59,781 bases of DNA from Streptomyces flavidovirens DSM 40150 (GTDB lineage Bacteria; Actinomycetota; Actinomycetes; Streptomycetales; Streptomycetaceae), in NCBI RefSeq assembly GCF_000429085.1, contig NZ_AUBE01000032.1, forward strand, positions 1 through 59,781, in the 5' to 3' direction. The notes under the pieces are model-generated. The model saw only the letters and a program-made list of their open reading frames with translations, ran no database searches and was not told where the DNA came from. Positions 31,540 to 40,280 of this stretch are shown piece by piece. Each line of letters begins with the position of its first letter. Positions within the stretch are counted from its first letter, which is position 1. A program made the translations under genes and the position numbers.

Positions 31540-31583
31540 AGGGGCGCCCCGCACCGAGTCCTTCCGGTGCGGGGCGCCCCTTC
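31540..31583. terminator. Strong bidirectional terminator between convergent genes
   Basis: An 18-bp perfect stem (31540-31557 with 31566-31583) with an 8-nt loop lies directly after the stop of the membrane glycosyltransferase and 20 nt past the gdh stop on the other strand. TTCTCTTCC follows on the plus strand. Confidence 0.88.
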
Positions 31584-31602
31584 TCTTCCATTTGCGTACG
31601 GA

Positions 31603-34600
31603 TCAGACGCGCGTACGCAGCATCGTCCGCATCGTCCGCATGGCCACCGACAGGTTCGCCAGGTCGAACGCGTCCGACCCCTGGATCTCCTCCAGCGTCG
31701 TGCGCGCGCGGCCGAGGATCGCCGCGTTCTTCTCCTCCCACGCCTTGAAGCGCTCCTCCGGCGAGGAGGCCCCATCGCCCACGGACAGCACGTCCTGCGT
31801 CAGGCCGGCGTGCACCGCGTACAGGTCCTCGCGGATGGAGGCGCGGGCCATGGACTGCCAGCGGTCGGCCCGCGGCAGCTCGATGATCCGGTCCATCAGC
31901 TGGGTGATGGAGAGGCGGTCGGCGAGGTCGTAGTACACCTCGGCGACCTGCATCGGCGTCTTCCCGGAGCGCTCCGCGATGGCGACGATGTCGAGAGTCG
32001 GGAAGGCGGACGAGAACCCGGCCACCCGCAGCGCCAGCTCCTCGGGAACACCCGCGTCCGTCAGCTCGTCGAGGATGCCCTGGTACCACTCCAGGTCCGC
32101 CCCGCGCAGCAGCTTGGGAAGCTCGTCCCAGACCCGCGCCACACCGGCGCTGAAGAACTCGATGGTCTCGGCGAGCTGCAGCGGCTGCGGCCGGTTGCCC
32201 AGCAGCCAGCGCGTGCCGCGCTCGACGAGGCGGCGCGAGTGCAGCCGGATCCGGGTCTGGACGTCGGCCGCGACCTTGTTGTCGAGCGCCTCGACGGCGT
32301 CCCAGACTTCACTCAGGCCGAAGATCGCGCGGGCCGCGAACTGCGCCCGTACGATCTCCTCGATCGACGCGCCGGTCTCCTCCCGCAGACGGTGCAGGAA
32401 GGTCGAGCCACCGGTGTTCACGGTGTCGTTGACCAGCACCGTCGTGATGATCTCGCGACGCAGCGCGTGCGCGTCGATCTGCTCGCCGAACTTCTCGCGC
32501 AGCGCCTTCGGGAAGTACGCGTGCAGCAGGCTCCGCAGGTGCGGGTCGTCCGGCAAGCCGGTGTGGATCAGTTCGTCCGCGACCGTGATCTTGGTGTACG
32601 CCATGAGGACGGCGAGCTCCGGCTGGCTCAGGCCGCGGCCCGCGCTCAGCAGTTCGCGGATCTGCCGGTCGTTGGGCAGGAACTCCAGCGGGCGGTTCAG
32701 GTGCCCGTCACGCTCCAGCCGGCGCATGAAGCGCTGGTGGGCGTGGAGGAGGGAGGGCGCCTGGGCGACCGCGTTGGCCAGCGCGGTGTTCTGCGCGTAG
32801 TTGTTGCGCAGGACGAGCGAGCCGACCTCGTCGGTCATCGTGGCGAGCAGCTTGTTGCGCTGCTTGACGGTCATGTCACCGTCCGCGACAAGCCCGTTCA
32901 GCAGGATCTTGATGTTCACCTCGTGGTCGGAGGTGTCCACGCCCGCGCTGTTGTCGATGGCGTCGGTGTTGATCCGGCCGCCCTCGCCGCCCGCGCCGCG
33001 GCGGGCGAACTCGATGCGGCCGAGCTGGGTCGCGCCCAGGTTGCCGCCCTCGCCGACGACCTTGACCCGCAGGTCCTCGCCGTTGACGCGGATGGCGTCG
33101 TTCGCCTTGTCACCGACGTCGGCGTTGGACTCCGCCGAGGACTTGACGTACGTACCGATGCCGCCGTTCCACAGCAGGTCGACGGGCGCCTTGAGGATCG
33201 CCTTCATCAGGTCGGCCGGGGTCATCTTGGTGATGCCCCGCTCGATGCCGAGCGCCTCGCGGATGTGCGAGTTGATCGGGATCGCCTTGGCGCTGCGCGG
33301 GTGGATGCCGCCGCCGGGCGACAGCAGGTCCATGTTGTAGTCGGCCCACGAGGAGCGCGGCAGCTCGAAGAGACGGCGGCGCTCGGCGTACGACGTTGCC
33401 GCGTCCGGGGTCGGGTCGATGAAGATGTGCCGGTGGTCGAAGGCCGCGACGAGCCGGATGTGCTCGCTGAGCAGCATGCCGTTGCCGAACACGTCACCCG
33501 ACATGTCACCGACGCCGACGACCGTGAAATCCTCGTTCTGCGTGTCGTGGCCGAGCTCGCGGAAGTGCCGCTTGACGGACTCCCAGGCACCGCGGGCGGT
33601 GATGCCCATGCCCTTGTGGTCGTAACCGACCGAGCCACCGGACGCGAAGGCGTCACCGAGCCAGAAGTTGTAGGCGATCGCGATCTCGTTGGCGATGTCG
33701 GAGAAGGTCGCCGTGCCCTTGTCGGCGGCGACGACGAGGTACGTGTCGTCCTCGTCGTGGCGCACGACGTCTCTCGGCGGCACGACCTCGCCCGCCACCA
33801 TGTTGTCGGTGATGTCGAGAAGCGCCGAGATGAAGGTCTTGTACGAGGCGATGCCCTCGGCCATCCACGCGTCACGGTCGACGGACGGGTCCGGCAGGTT
33901 CTTGGCGACGAACCCGCCCTTGGCACCGACCGGCACGATGACCGTGTTCTTGACCATCTGCGCCTTGACCAGGCCCAGCACCTCGGTCCGGAAGTCTTCC
34001 CTCCGGTCCGACCAGCGCAGACCACCGCGCGCGACCTTGCCGAAGCGCAGGTGGACCCCCTCGACGCGCGGCGAGTACACCCAGATCTCGTACGCCGGGC
34101 GGGGCGCGGGGAGGTCCGGGATGGCCTGCGGGTCGAACTTCATCGAGACGTACCCGTGCGGCTCACCGGACTCGGTCCGCTGGAAGAAACTGGTCCGCAG
34201 CGTCGCCTTGATGACGGTCAGGAAAGACCGCAGGATCCGGTCCTCGTCGAGCGACGCGACCTGGTCGAGCGCGCCGTCGAGCTCTTCGAGCAGCCCGTCG
34301 GTCAGCTCGGTGCCCGCGATCTGGCGCTCGGGCGACATCCGCGCCTCGAAGAGCGAGATCAGCAGCCGGGTGGTGTGGACGTTGTTGCGGAGGGTGTCCT
34401 CCATGTAGTCCTGGCTGAAGGTCGAACCGGCCTGGCGCAGGTACTTCGCGTACGCGCGCAGCACCATCGCCTGCCGCCAGTCCAGGCCGGCGCTCAGGAC
34501 GAGGGCGTTGAAGCCGTCGTTCTCGGCCTGCCCGGTCCACACGGCCGAGAACGCCTCCTGGAAACGCTGACGCGCGTCGTCGGCCAGGTAGCCGTCGTTG

Positions 34601-36558
34601 CCGTTCGACTTGGGCATGCGCAGGCCGAAGTCGTAGATCCACGCGTGCGTACGGTCGGCGCAGCGCAGCTCGTACGGACGCTCGTCGACGACCTCGACGC
34701 CGAGGCGCTGGAGCACGGGCAGGACGGCGGACAGGGAGACCTGCTCGCCGATCCGGTAGATCTTGAAGCGGCGCTCGTTGGGTCCGGCGCCCACCGGCTC
34801 GTACAGGGAGAGCGAGAAGCTGTTGCGGCCGTGTGTCAGCTGTTCGAGGTGGACGAGGTCGGCGACGGCGGCGCGCGGCGAGTGGTCGGCCTTGTAGCCC
34901 TCGGGGAAGGCGTGACCGTACCGGCGCAGCAGCTCGGCGGCGCGCTCCTCGCCCAGCTCGGCGTTCATCGCGTCGGAGAAGCCGTCGGCCCAGGAGCGGG
35001 CCGCGTCGACCAGGCGCGCCTCGATGCGCTCGGTGTCGGCGTCGGTGAGGGTCGGCAGCTCGGTGCCGGCCGGGACGCGGACGACGAAGTGCAGGCGGGA
35101 GAGGATCGACTCGGTGTTCCAGGCGGTGAAGTCGACGCTGGTGCCGCCGAGCTCCTCCTTGAGGATGTCGATGAGCCGCAGCCGCACACCGGTCGTGTAG
35201 CGGTCGCGCGGCAGGTAGATCAGCGCGGAGTAGTAACGCCCGTACTCGTCCTGTCGCAGGTAGAGCCGCAGCCGGCGCCGCTCCTGGAGGTAGAGCACGC
35301 TCGTCACGATGGACGTGAGCTGGTCGACGGGCGTCTGGAACAGCTCGTCGCGCGGGTACGTCTCCAGGATCTGGAGCAGGTCGCGGCCGTCGTGGCTGTT
35401 GGGCGAGAAGCCCGCGCTGTCGAGGACCTCGGCGACCTTGCGGCGGACGACGGGGACACGGCGTACGGACTCGGTGTACGCGGCCGAGGAGAACAGCCCG
35501 AGGAAGCGCCGCTCGCCGACGACGTTCCCGTCCGCGTCGAACTTCTTCACGCCGACGTAGTCGAGGTAGCTGGGCCGGTGCACGGTCGAGCGGCTGTTGG
35601 CCTTCGTCAGTACGAGCAGCTTGTGCTCGCGGGCCTTGGCCCGGACGTCGGCGGGCAGCCGGCTGAACGACGGGCTCACCGGGTGGTCCTCGTCGCCGCT
35701 GTGGTGCGGGTCGGAGCGCAGGATGCCGAGGCCGGTGCCGGGAACGGCGGACAGCGCGTCGTCCTGGGTCAGCTCGTACTCGCGGTAGCCGAGGAAGGTG
35801 AAGTGGTCGGCGGCCAGCCAGCGCAGCAGCTCGCGGGCCTCGTCGACCTCCTGGTCACGCAGGTCGTCGGCGGTGGGCTCGCTCGGCAGCTCCTCGGCGA
35901 TGCGCAGCGCCGAGTCGCGCATCTTCTCCCAGTCCTCGACGGCCTCGCGGACATCGTTCAGGACGCGCAGCAGGTCGGCGGTGATCTGCTTCAGATCCGA
36001 CCGGTCGGTCTCGCGGTCGATCTCGACGTGGATCCAGGACTCGACGCACGCGTCGTGCGGCAGCTTCTCTCCCCTGCGCACGCCGTCGGCGGCGAGCACC
36101 TCGATCAGCTTGCCGGTGACGTCGCGGCGCACGGTGACCTGCGGGTGGATCACGACGTGGATGCCGCGGTTCTGCCGGGACAGCTCGTTGGTGACCGAGT
36201 CGACCAGGAACGGCATGTCGTCGGTGACCACCTCGACGACGGAGTGGCTGCAGGTCCAGCCGTTCTCCTCGACGGTCGGGGTGTGCACCCGGACGTTGGC
36301 GGTGCCCTGCGGGCGGTTCTCCGCCAGCCGGTAGTGCGAGAGCGCCGCGCCGAATACATCGACCGGGTCGCGGTCGGCGAGGTCTTCGGGGGCCGTGTGC
36401 AGGTAGTAGCGCTGGAGGTACGCGAGGAGCGTCTCCCTGTCGGGAGTGCCTTCACTCGTGGACCCAGTCGAAGGTTGCCCCCCGGCCGGGCTGTTCTCAG
36501 CTACCCGGGCCGCCCGTACGAGCAGCTCGGCCTTGGCTTCGTCCAGCTTGGTCTGCAT
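31603..36558 (-). CDS. gdh: NAD-dependent glutamate dehydrogenase, large (180-kDa) class
   Basis: 1651 aa from ATG 36558, preceded by AGGAG; an open frame extends to 36621 without need. This giant class catalyses oxidative deamination of glutamate to 2-oxoglutarate with NAD+ and was first characterised in Streptomyces clavuligerus. A long N-terminal regulatory half (ACT-like) precedes the catalytic part, where VIVPVGAKGGFVAKNLP (substrate lysine region) and VVGVGDMSGDVFGNGMLLSE (nucleotide binding) are visible. A long C-terminal helical region follows. It stands alone as a transcription unit, with a strong terminator after it and 444 bp of upstream spacer. Role: catabolic glutamate use and nitrogen balance. 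Confidence 0.96.
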   Translation of the reverse strand: MQTKLDEAKAELLVRAARVAENSPAGGQPSTGSTSEGTPDRETLLAYLQRYYLHTAPEDLADRDPVDVFGAALSHYRLAENRPQGTANVRVHTPTVEENGWTCSHSVVEVVTDDMPFLVDSVTNELSRQNRGIHVVIHPQVTVRRDVTGKLIEVLAADGVRRGEKLPHDACVESWIHVEIDRETDRSDLKQITADLLRVLNDVREAVEDWEKMRDSALRIAEELPSEPTADDLRDQEVDEARELLRWLAADHFTFLGYREYELTQDDALSAVPGTGLGILRSDPHHSGDEDHPVSPSFSRLPADVRAKAREHKLLVLTKANSRSTVHRPSYLDYVGVKKFDADGNVVGERRFLGLFSSAAYTESVRRVPVVRRKVAEVLDSAGFSPNSHDGRDLLQILETYPRDELFQTPVDQLTSIVTSVLYLQERRRLRLYLRQDEYGRYYSALIYLPRDRYTTGVRLRLIDILKEELGGTSVDFTAWNTESILSRLHFVVRVPAGTELPTLTDADTERIEARLVDAARSWADGFSDAMNAELGEERAAELLRRYGHAFPEGYKADHSPRAAVADLVHLEQLTHGRNSFSLSLYEPVGAGPNERRFKIYRIGEQVSLSAVLPVLQRLGVEVVDERPYELRCADRTHAWIYDFGLRMPKSNGNDGYLADDARQRFQEAFSAVWTGQAENDGFNALVLSAGLDWRQAMVLRAYAKYLRQAGSTFSQDYMEDTLRNNVHTTRLLISLFEARMSPERQIAGTELTDGLLEELDGALDQVASLDEDRILRSFLTVIKATLRTSFFQRTESGEPHGYVSMKFDPQAIPDLPAPRPAYEIWVYSPRVEGVHLRFGKVARGGLRWSDRREDFRTEVLGLVKAQMVKNTVIVPVGAKGGFVAKNLPDPSVDRDAWMAEGIASYKTFISALLDITDNMVAGEVVPPRDVVRHDEDDTYLVVAADKGTATFSDIANEIAIAYNFWLGDAFASGGSVGYDHKGMGITARGAWESVKRHFRELGHDTQNEDFTVVGVGDMSGDVFGNGMLLSEHIRLVAAFDHRHIFIDPTPDAATSYAERRRLFELPRSSWADYNMDLLSPGGGIHPRSAKAIPINSHIREALGIERGITKMTPADLMKAILKAPVDLLWNGGIGTYVKSSAESNADVGDKANDAIRVNGEDLRVKVVGEGGNLGATQLGRIEFARRGAGGEGGRINTDAIDNSAGVDTSDHEVNIKILLNGLVADGDMTVKQRNKLLATMTDEVGSLVLRNNYAQNTALANAVAQAPSLLHAHQRFMRRLERDGHLNRPLEFLPNDRQIRELLSAGRGLSQPELAVLMAYTKITVADELIHTGLPDDPHLRSLLHAYFPKALREKFGEQIDAHALRREIITTVLVNDTVNTGGSTFLHRLREETGASIEEIVRAQFAARAIFGLSEVWDAVEALDNKVAADVQTRIRLHSRRLVERGTRWLLGNRPQPLQLAETIEFFSAGVARVWDELPKLLRGADLEWYQGILDELTDAGVPEELALRVAGFSSAFPTLDIVAIAERSGKTPMQVAEVYYDLADRLSITQLMDRIIELPRADRWQSMARASIREDLYAVHAGLTQDVLSVGDGASSPEERFKAWEEKNAAILGRARTTLEEIQGSDAFDLANLSVAMRTMRTMLRTRV

Positions 36559-37002
36559 GTCCTCTGGCTCCTGTCGCGCGCCGTTGCGTGACGTAGGTGA
36601 AGAAGGGTGACACAACGCCACGACGCGGGTATCCGGTCGGTGTCGACGTTATGCCGCGGTGAGAGATACCCATGACGTTATTGGCCATTTTTGATGACCG
36701 GTCGGGGTTTCGGGGACCAGCGAGCGCCGCCCGGGCGCATGGGCACTCCGGGCGCTTGCCGGGGGCTTCACTGCCCCCGAGGGCTATCGCGCTGATCACG
36801 GCACCAGGCTATCCCGCCGCACGGGGGCCCCGTCATGTCCGATCGGTGTACAAAACCAGCCCGGAAGTTTGACACTGTGGACAGCGACGACCGCCGCCCG
36901 AAGCTCCTGACGGACCCGGCGGGGCGCCTTGGCAAACGCCGCCGCCGGGTGCACGTTGAACCGGACGGCACGGCACGGCCCGCCCGAGGGGAGCACACAC
37001 CC
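36559..37002. other. Intergenic region between gdh and the DJ-1 locus
   Basis: 444 bp with no supported gene. The left part is the leader of gdh (minus strand), with an A/T-richer patch at about 36672-36700 that may belong to its promoter. The right part (about 36905-37002) is the first copy of the duplicated leader described below. TTGACA at about 36870 could be a -35 element for the plus-strand gene, but I cannot identify a matching -10. Confidence 0.45.
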
Positions 37003-37218
37003 ATGGCACCCAAGATCCTCATCGACACCTCTCCTCGACGCGTCTCTCGCGTTGCTCGGCGCCAGGGCGCCTCACAGGCTTCGAGGCCGCTGCGGCGGCC
37101 TCCGGCCGCCGGTCCGGCCCGGCGCCGTGGCAAGCGCCGGCCGCCGACCGCCGACGCACGTTGACCGAGACGGCACAGACCGAGGGGAGCACACACCCAT
37201 GGCACCCAAGATCCTCAT
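36984..37218. repeat. Direct duplication of the DJ-1 gene leader and start
   Basis: A 39-bp segment is exactly repeated at 36984-37022 and 37180-37218. It includes the ribosome site GAGGGGAG, the ATG, and the codons for MAPKIL plus two bases. Similarity continues in diverged form for about 75 bp upstream of each copy (GGCAA-CGCCG and GCACGTTGA blocks). The offset is 196 bp. Only the second copy leads into a full gene. Confidence 0.9.
37003..37164 (+). pseudogene. Truncated duplicate start of the DJ-1/PfpI gene (53-codon open frame)
   Basis: The first copy of the duplicated leader has an intact ribosome site and ATG. It opens with MAPKILI exactly as the real gene does, but then diverges into an Arg/Pro-rich sequence without resemblance to any family and stops at TGA 37162-37164, 34 nt before the real start. 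It is either a dead remnant of a tandem duplication or a leader peptide. Nothing in the sequence proves translation. Confidence 0.5.
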
Positions 37219-37765
37219 TGTCACCGGTGACGCAGCGGAATCGCTGGAAGTCCTCTACCCGTACCAGCGCCTGCGCGAGGAGGGGTACGAAGTCCATATC
37301 GCCGCCCCGGCCCGCAAGAAGCTCCAGTTCGTCGTCCACGACTTCGAACCCGGCTTCGACACGTACACCGAGAAGCCCGGCTACACCTGGCCCGCCGACC
37401 TGGCGTTCTCTGAAGTCGAACCGAGCCAGTACGCCGCCCTGGTGATCCCGGGCGGCCGAGCACCCGAGTACCTGCGCAACGACCTGGAGCTGCGCAAGAT
37501 CCTCAAGGCCTTCTTCGACTCGGACAAGCCCGTGGCCCAGATTTGCCACGGCCCGCTTTTGACAGCGGCGGTGGACGGCCTGGCGGGCCGCAGGGTCACG
37601 GCGTATCCGGCCCTTGAACTCGACATGCAGGCAGCGGGCGCGACCTTCCAGGACGCCGAAACGGTCGTCGACGGCACCCTGGTCTCGGCCCGCGCCTGGC
37701 CGGACCACTCAGCCTGGATGCGAGAGTTCCTAAAGATCCTGCACACGAAAAACCCAACAACGTAA
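37199..37765 (+). CDS. DJ-1/PfpI family protein
   Basis: 188 aa. Family features: KILIVTGDAAESLEVLYPYQ with the conserved Glu14, YAALVIPGGRAPEYL, and the nucleophile elbow VAQICHGP with Cys116. The superfamily includes intracellular peptidases, glyoxalases/deglycases and chaperones; which activity applies cannot be told from sequence. The start at ATG 37199 is supported by GAGGGGAG 9 nt upstream and by the family N-terminus. It lies downstream of a duplicated copy of its own leader, and its 3' side runs into repeat-rich DNA. Confidence 0.92.
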   Translation: MAPKILIVTGDAAESLEVLYPYQRLREEGYEVHIAAPARKKLQFVVHDFEPGFDTYTEKPGYTWPADLAFSEVEPSQYAALVIPGGRAPEYLRNDLELRKILKAFFDSDKPVAQICHGPLLTAAVDGLAGRRVTAYPALELDMQAAGATFQDAETVVDGTLVSARAWPDHSAWMREFLKILHTKNPTT

Positions 37766-37789
37766 CCACCACCACAACCACGGCCCCCC

Positions 37790-37984
37790 TCCCAGCCCCC
37801 GGCTGCCACTCCCCTGGGCACGTCCAGCCCCGGCTGGCCGCTCCGCCGGGCAATCCGGGCCCCCGGCCGCCGCTCCCCCTGGGGCAATCCCAGCCCCAGC
37901 TGCCGGGCTACGGCTCACTCCCGGCCCCGGCTGCCGTTGCCTCGGGCGATCCCAGCCTCCGGCTCTCCCTCCCCCGGACACTTC
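37790..37984. repeat. Decayed tandem repeat, about six units of 31-34 bp
   Basis: The 375-bp gap between the DJ-1 gene and the HAD gene contains no gene. Its first half is built from about six degenerate units, each starting near CAGCCCCCGGCTGCC and ending near GGGCAATCC. Examples begin at about 37791, 37823, 37856, 37890, 37921 and 37952. Units differ at many positions, so the array is old. It leads directly into the dispersed repeat at 37985. Confidence 0.7.
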
Positions 37985-38054
37985 CAGCCCCTCCGGCGTT
38001 TGAGGAGCGGGGTCTGGGGCCGAGCCCCAGTTCGGGAAGGGGGCGGGTAGGGGA
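37985..38054. repeat. Dispersed intergenic repeat, third copy
   Basis: This copy matches the window-start element over about 67 bp, beginning CAGCCCCTCCGGCGTTTGAG and ending GTTCGGGAAGGGGGCGGG. Differences are few and partly compensatory in the hairpin part (GGGGC-CGA-GCCCC). It lies beyond the 3' ends of two converging genes, where it could act as a terminator or mRNA-stabilising element. Confidence 0.85.
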
Positions 38055-38140
38055 AAGCGCCGCAGGCCCCCGAGCACCGCACCGCAGAGCCGCGGGTCAA
38101 GCGCGGCGGGGTCAAGAGCGACGGGGTCAGGGGGCCGGCG

Positions 38141-38806
38141 TCACCCCACCCACCGCTCCGCCAGCTCCACCGCCTCCGCAAGCGTGTCCACCACCGGAAC
38201 ACCGGCCGGCTCCAGGCTGGCCCGACTGTGCGAGCCCCCCGTATAGAGCACCGCCCGCGCCCCCACATGCGCCGCCGCCACCGCATCATCGACCGCGTCG
38301 CCGATCACGACCACCCGCTCCGGCGTGACGCCGCCGAGCGCCGCGACATGGCGCGCCATGTGCGCGGCCTTGCTGCCGCCGGAAGGCCCGGTCCGCCCGT
38401 CGACCCGCACGAAGTGCCGCTCGATTCCGTACTGCCGCACCACCGGCAGCAGCTGCTCATGCCCGTACATGCTCAGCAGCGACTGGCTGCGCCCCGCGGA
38501 CCGCCACTCCACGAGCAGCTCCTCCACCCCGTGGGCAAGCGCGCACACCACCCGCAGCTCGGTGTAGTGCCGGTGGAAGGCCTCGTCCATGACCAGCCAC
38601 TCCGCGTCCGTCGGCAGCCGCCCCATCAGCCGCTCGTAGAAGCGGGGGATGGGCACGCAGTACAGCTCCCGGTACCGCGCGAGCGTGATCGGCTCGATGC
38701 CGATCTCCGCGAACGCCGCGTTCGTCGCCCCGATGACCGCACTGATGTCGTCGAGCAGCGTGCCGTTCCAGTCCCAGACGAGATGCGTCGTCGTGTGCTT
38801 CCCCAT
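38141..38806 (-). CDS. HAD-superfamily hydrolase (phosphatase-like)
   Basis: 221 aa. Motif I is LVWDWNGTLLDD, in which Asp12 is the nucleophile but the second aspartate of the usual DxD is Asn14. Motif II is SMYG (LLSMYGHEQLL). Motif III is the Lys in GGSKAAHM, and motif IV is VVVIGDAVDD. A helical cap lies between residues 18 and 85. The overall plan resembles phosphoglycolate phosphatases. DWNGT occurs in a recognised actinobacterial subgroup, so the protein need not be inactive. The ribosome site is weak. It lies 87 bp downstream of the DUF6912-like gene. Confidence 0.88.
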   Translation of the reverse strand: MGKHTTTHLVWDWNGTLLDDISAVIGATNAAFAEIGIEPITLARYRELYCVPIPRFYERLMGRLPTDAEWLVMDEAFHRHYTELRVVCALAHGVEELLVEWRSAGRSQSLLSMYGHEQLLPVVRQYGIERHFVRVDGRTGPSGGSKAAHMARHVAALGGVTPERVVVIGDAVDDAVAAAHVGARAVLYTGGSHSRASLEPAGVPVVDTLAEAVELAERWVG

Positions 38807-38833
38807 TCCAAGAAGGTACCCACCGGGTACGAC

Positions 38834-38876
38834 AACGCAGACATCGCAGACACCGCAGAACCGCAGACACCGCTGA
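38834..38876. repeat. Short tandem repeat of about 9 bp upstream of the HAD gene
   Basis: About five imperfect units of CGCAGACAC/T (AACGCAGAC, ATCGCAGAC, ACCGCAGA, ACCGCAGAC) lie in the 87-bp gap between two minus-strand genes. Just left of it is GTACCC-ACC-GGGTAC (38816-38830), an inverted repeat near the HAD start codon. Confidence 0.65.
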
Positions 38877-38893
38877 TGCCCGGACTGAGCCGG

Positions 38894-39397
38894 TCAGATC
38901 AAATTGGGGATCTCCTGCACCCCGAACCACAGCAGCTCGTGGTCCTCCGCCCCGTCCACCGTGAACTGCGCGTCGTCGTCCCCGTGGTCCGCCGCCCCCA
39001 GCGCCGCGGCAGCCGCCGTCACATCCGCCTCCGCGTCGTCCGCGTCGACATGCACCGCCGCCGCCTTCTTCAGCGGCACCGCGGCAGCGATCCGCACCTC
39101 GCCGATCCCCGCCGAATCCAGTCCCCGGTCGGGGTCGGCGACAGCGTCTCCGTCGGGTACGTCGACTGCCACGACGACCCGGCGCCGGGCGGCGCCGGGG
39201 TCCCCCGCCAGCAGCCGCAGCGAAGCCGCCGCGGCGCGGTTGAGCGCGGCGTACTCGAGCTCCTCGATGTCGTCCGAGACGTACCACTCGCGCAGGCCCG
39301 GCGTCACGGCGTAGGCCGTCAGCGGGCCGGGCCCCAGCTGTCCCGCCTTGTGCGCCTCAGCGAGACCGGGAAGGGTCAGGGGGACGTAGACGCGCAT
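38894..39397 (-). CDS. Conserved actinobacterial hypothetical protein (DUF6912-like)
   Basis: 167 aa from ATG 39397 (MRVYVPLTLPGLAEAHKAG); a longer open frame upstream is Gly/Arg-rich and not gene-like. Features are DIEELEYAALNRAAAASLRLL and a very acidic C-terminal half, ending HELLWFGVQEIPNLI. No signal peptide or membrane helix, so cytoplasmic. I recognise the N-terminal pattern as a family widespread near secA in actinobacteria, with no assigned function. Ribosome site weak. Confidence 0.75.
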   Translation of the reverse strand: MRVYVPLTLPGLAEAHKAGQLGPGPLTAYAVTPGLREWYVSDDIEELEYAALNRAAAASLRLLAGDPGAARRRVVVAVDVPDGDAVADPDRGLDSAGIGEVRIAAAVPLKKAAAVHVDADDAEADVTAAAAALGAADHGDDDAQFTVDGAEDHELLWFGVQEIPNLI

Positions 39398-39675
39398 GAG
39401 CAGGCCGCTTTCGTAGTCGGGAGACGGCCTCAAGGATACGTACGGAGTCCCCTTTCGGGGTGGTGGTCCCCGGCCCCCGCGCCGTCCACCCGTCGACCCG
39501 CCCGTCGGCCGGCCACCGCCCCAGGACTGCCTCCCGTCACCCGGATAGGTGATTCCGACGGCCGACGCCTCCCACACCGACCGCCCCTTGCCGCCGCCGT
39601 CCGCCCTCCCGTAGAAGATCACCAACAGAAGTTACTGCCCGGTATCACGGCCGGGCCGGAGAGCGGGGCACTGAG

Positions 39676-40173
39676 ATGAGCAAGGACAGCACCCGGCCAC
39701 AAGGACGCCGCGACCAGCGCAGGCCGGCCACGACGCCCCCCGCCCGCACCCGACCCCGCACGCCCACCCCCACCCGAGCACCCGCACCCACACCCACCCC
39801 CGCGCCCACCGCACCGCGCCACCCCCACCACCGCCCCACCCCCCACGAACAGTTCGCCGAGCGCCTGCTGGCGGTCCTCAGCGGCCGGCGCCCCGTCCAC
39901 TGGATGCTCGGCCACACCATCGGCGAGGCATACGAGCAGCTCGTCCAGCTGGCGCCCCGGACCCCACTGCGCACGCGCGGCACACTCCCCGTCGTACGGA
40001 CCTGCGGTGGCTTCCACCCGCGCCCGGGCGTGGTCGAGGCCTTCGCGAGCATCGCGGCGGGCGATCAGGTACGGGCGATGGCGTTCCGCCTGGAGCAGGG
40101 CCGCGACCTGCGCTGGCGGTGCGCCGCCGTCGAACTGGGCGGCACCCCGGCGGCGGCATGCGCCCCGGCATAG
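39676..40173 (+). CDS. Rv3235-family protein
   Basis: 165 aa. The first ~60 residues are low-complexity Pro/Thr/Arg (TPTPTRAPAPTPTPAPTAP). The conserved part follows: FAERLLAVLSGRRPVHWMLGHTIGEAYEQL, then a beta-rich C-terminal region ending with MAFRLEQGRDLRWRCAAVEL. This matches the small Rv3235 family found beside secA across actinobacteria. Function unknown. It is convergent with secA, and a strong hairpin separates them. Confidence 0.8.
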   Translation: MSKDSTRPQGRRDQRRPATTPPARTRPRTPTPTRAPAPTPTPAPTAPRHPHHRPTPHEQFAERLLAVLSGRRPVHWMLGHTIGEAYEQLVQLAPRTPLRTRGTLPVVRTCGGFHPRPGVVEAFASIAAGDQVRAMAFRLEQGRDLRWRCAAVELGGTPAAACAPA

Positions 40174-40205
40174 GCAGTCCCGGCATAGCCACTCCCCGCA
40201 GAACG

Positions 40206-40246
40206 CGGCCGGGGCCGGACACCCCATCGGTGTCCGGCCCCGGCCG
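40206..40246. terminator. Bidirectional terminator between the Rv3235-family gene and secA
   Basis: An 18-bp perfect stem (40206-40223 with 40229-40246) with a 5-nt loop lies 32 nt after the plus-strand stop and 34 nt after the secA stop on the other strand. Confidence 0.88.
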
Positions 40247-40280
40247 GGAAACAGCGGTACGCGCACACGTACCAGCGTGC

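Noticed and set aside
31531..36591. A 1686-codon open frame on the plus strand opposite the glutamate dehydrogenase gene
   Set aside because: Its protein is Arg/Val/Gly/Asp-rich with no recognisable domain. It is the expected antisense shadow of a long high-GC gene, and the minus strand encodes a clear 1651-aa enzyme.
37790..38054. Possible CRISPR array
   Set aside because: Units are degenerate throughout, lack unique spacers of constant length, and no cas genes are present.
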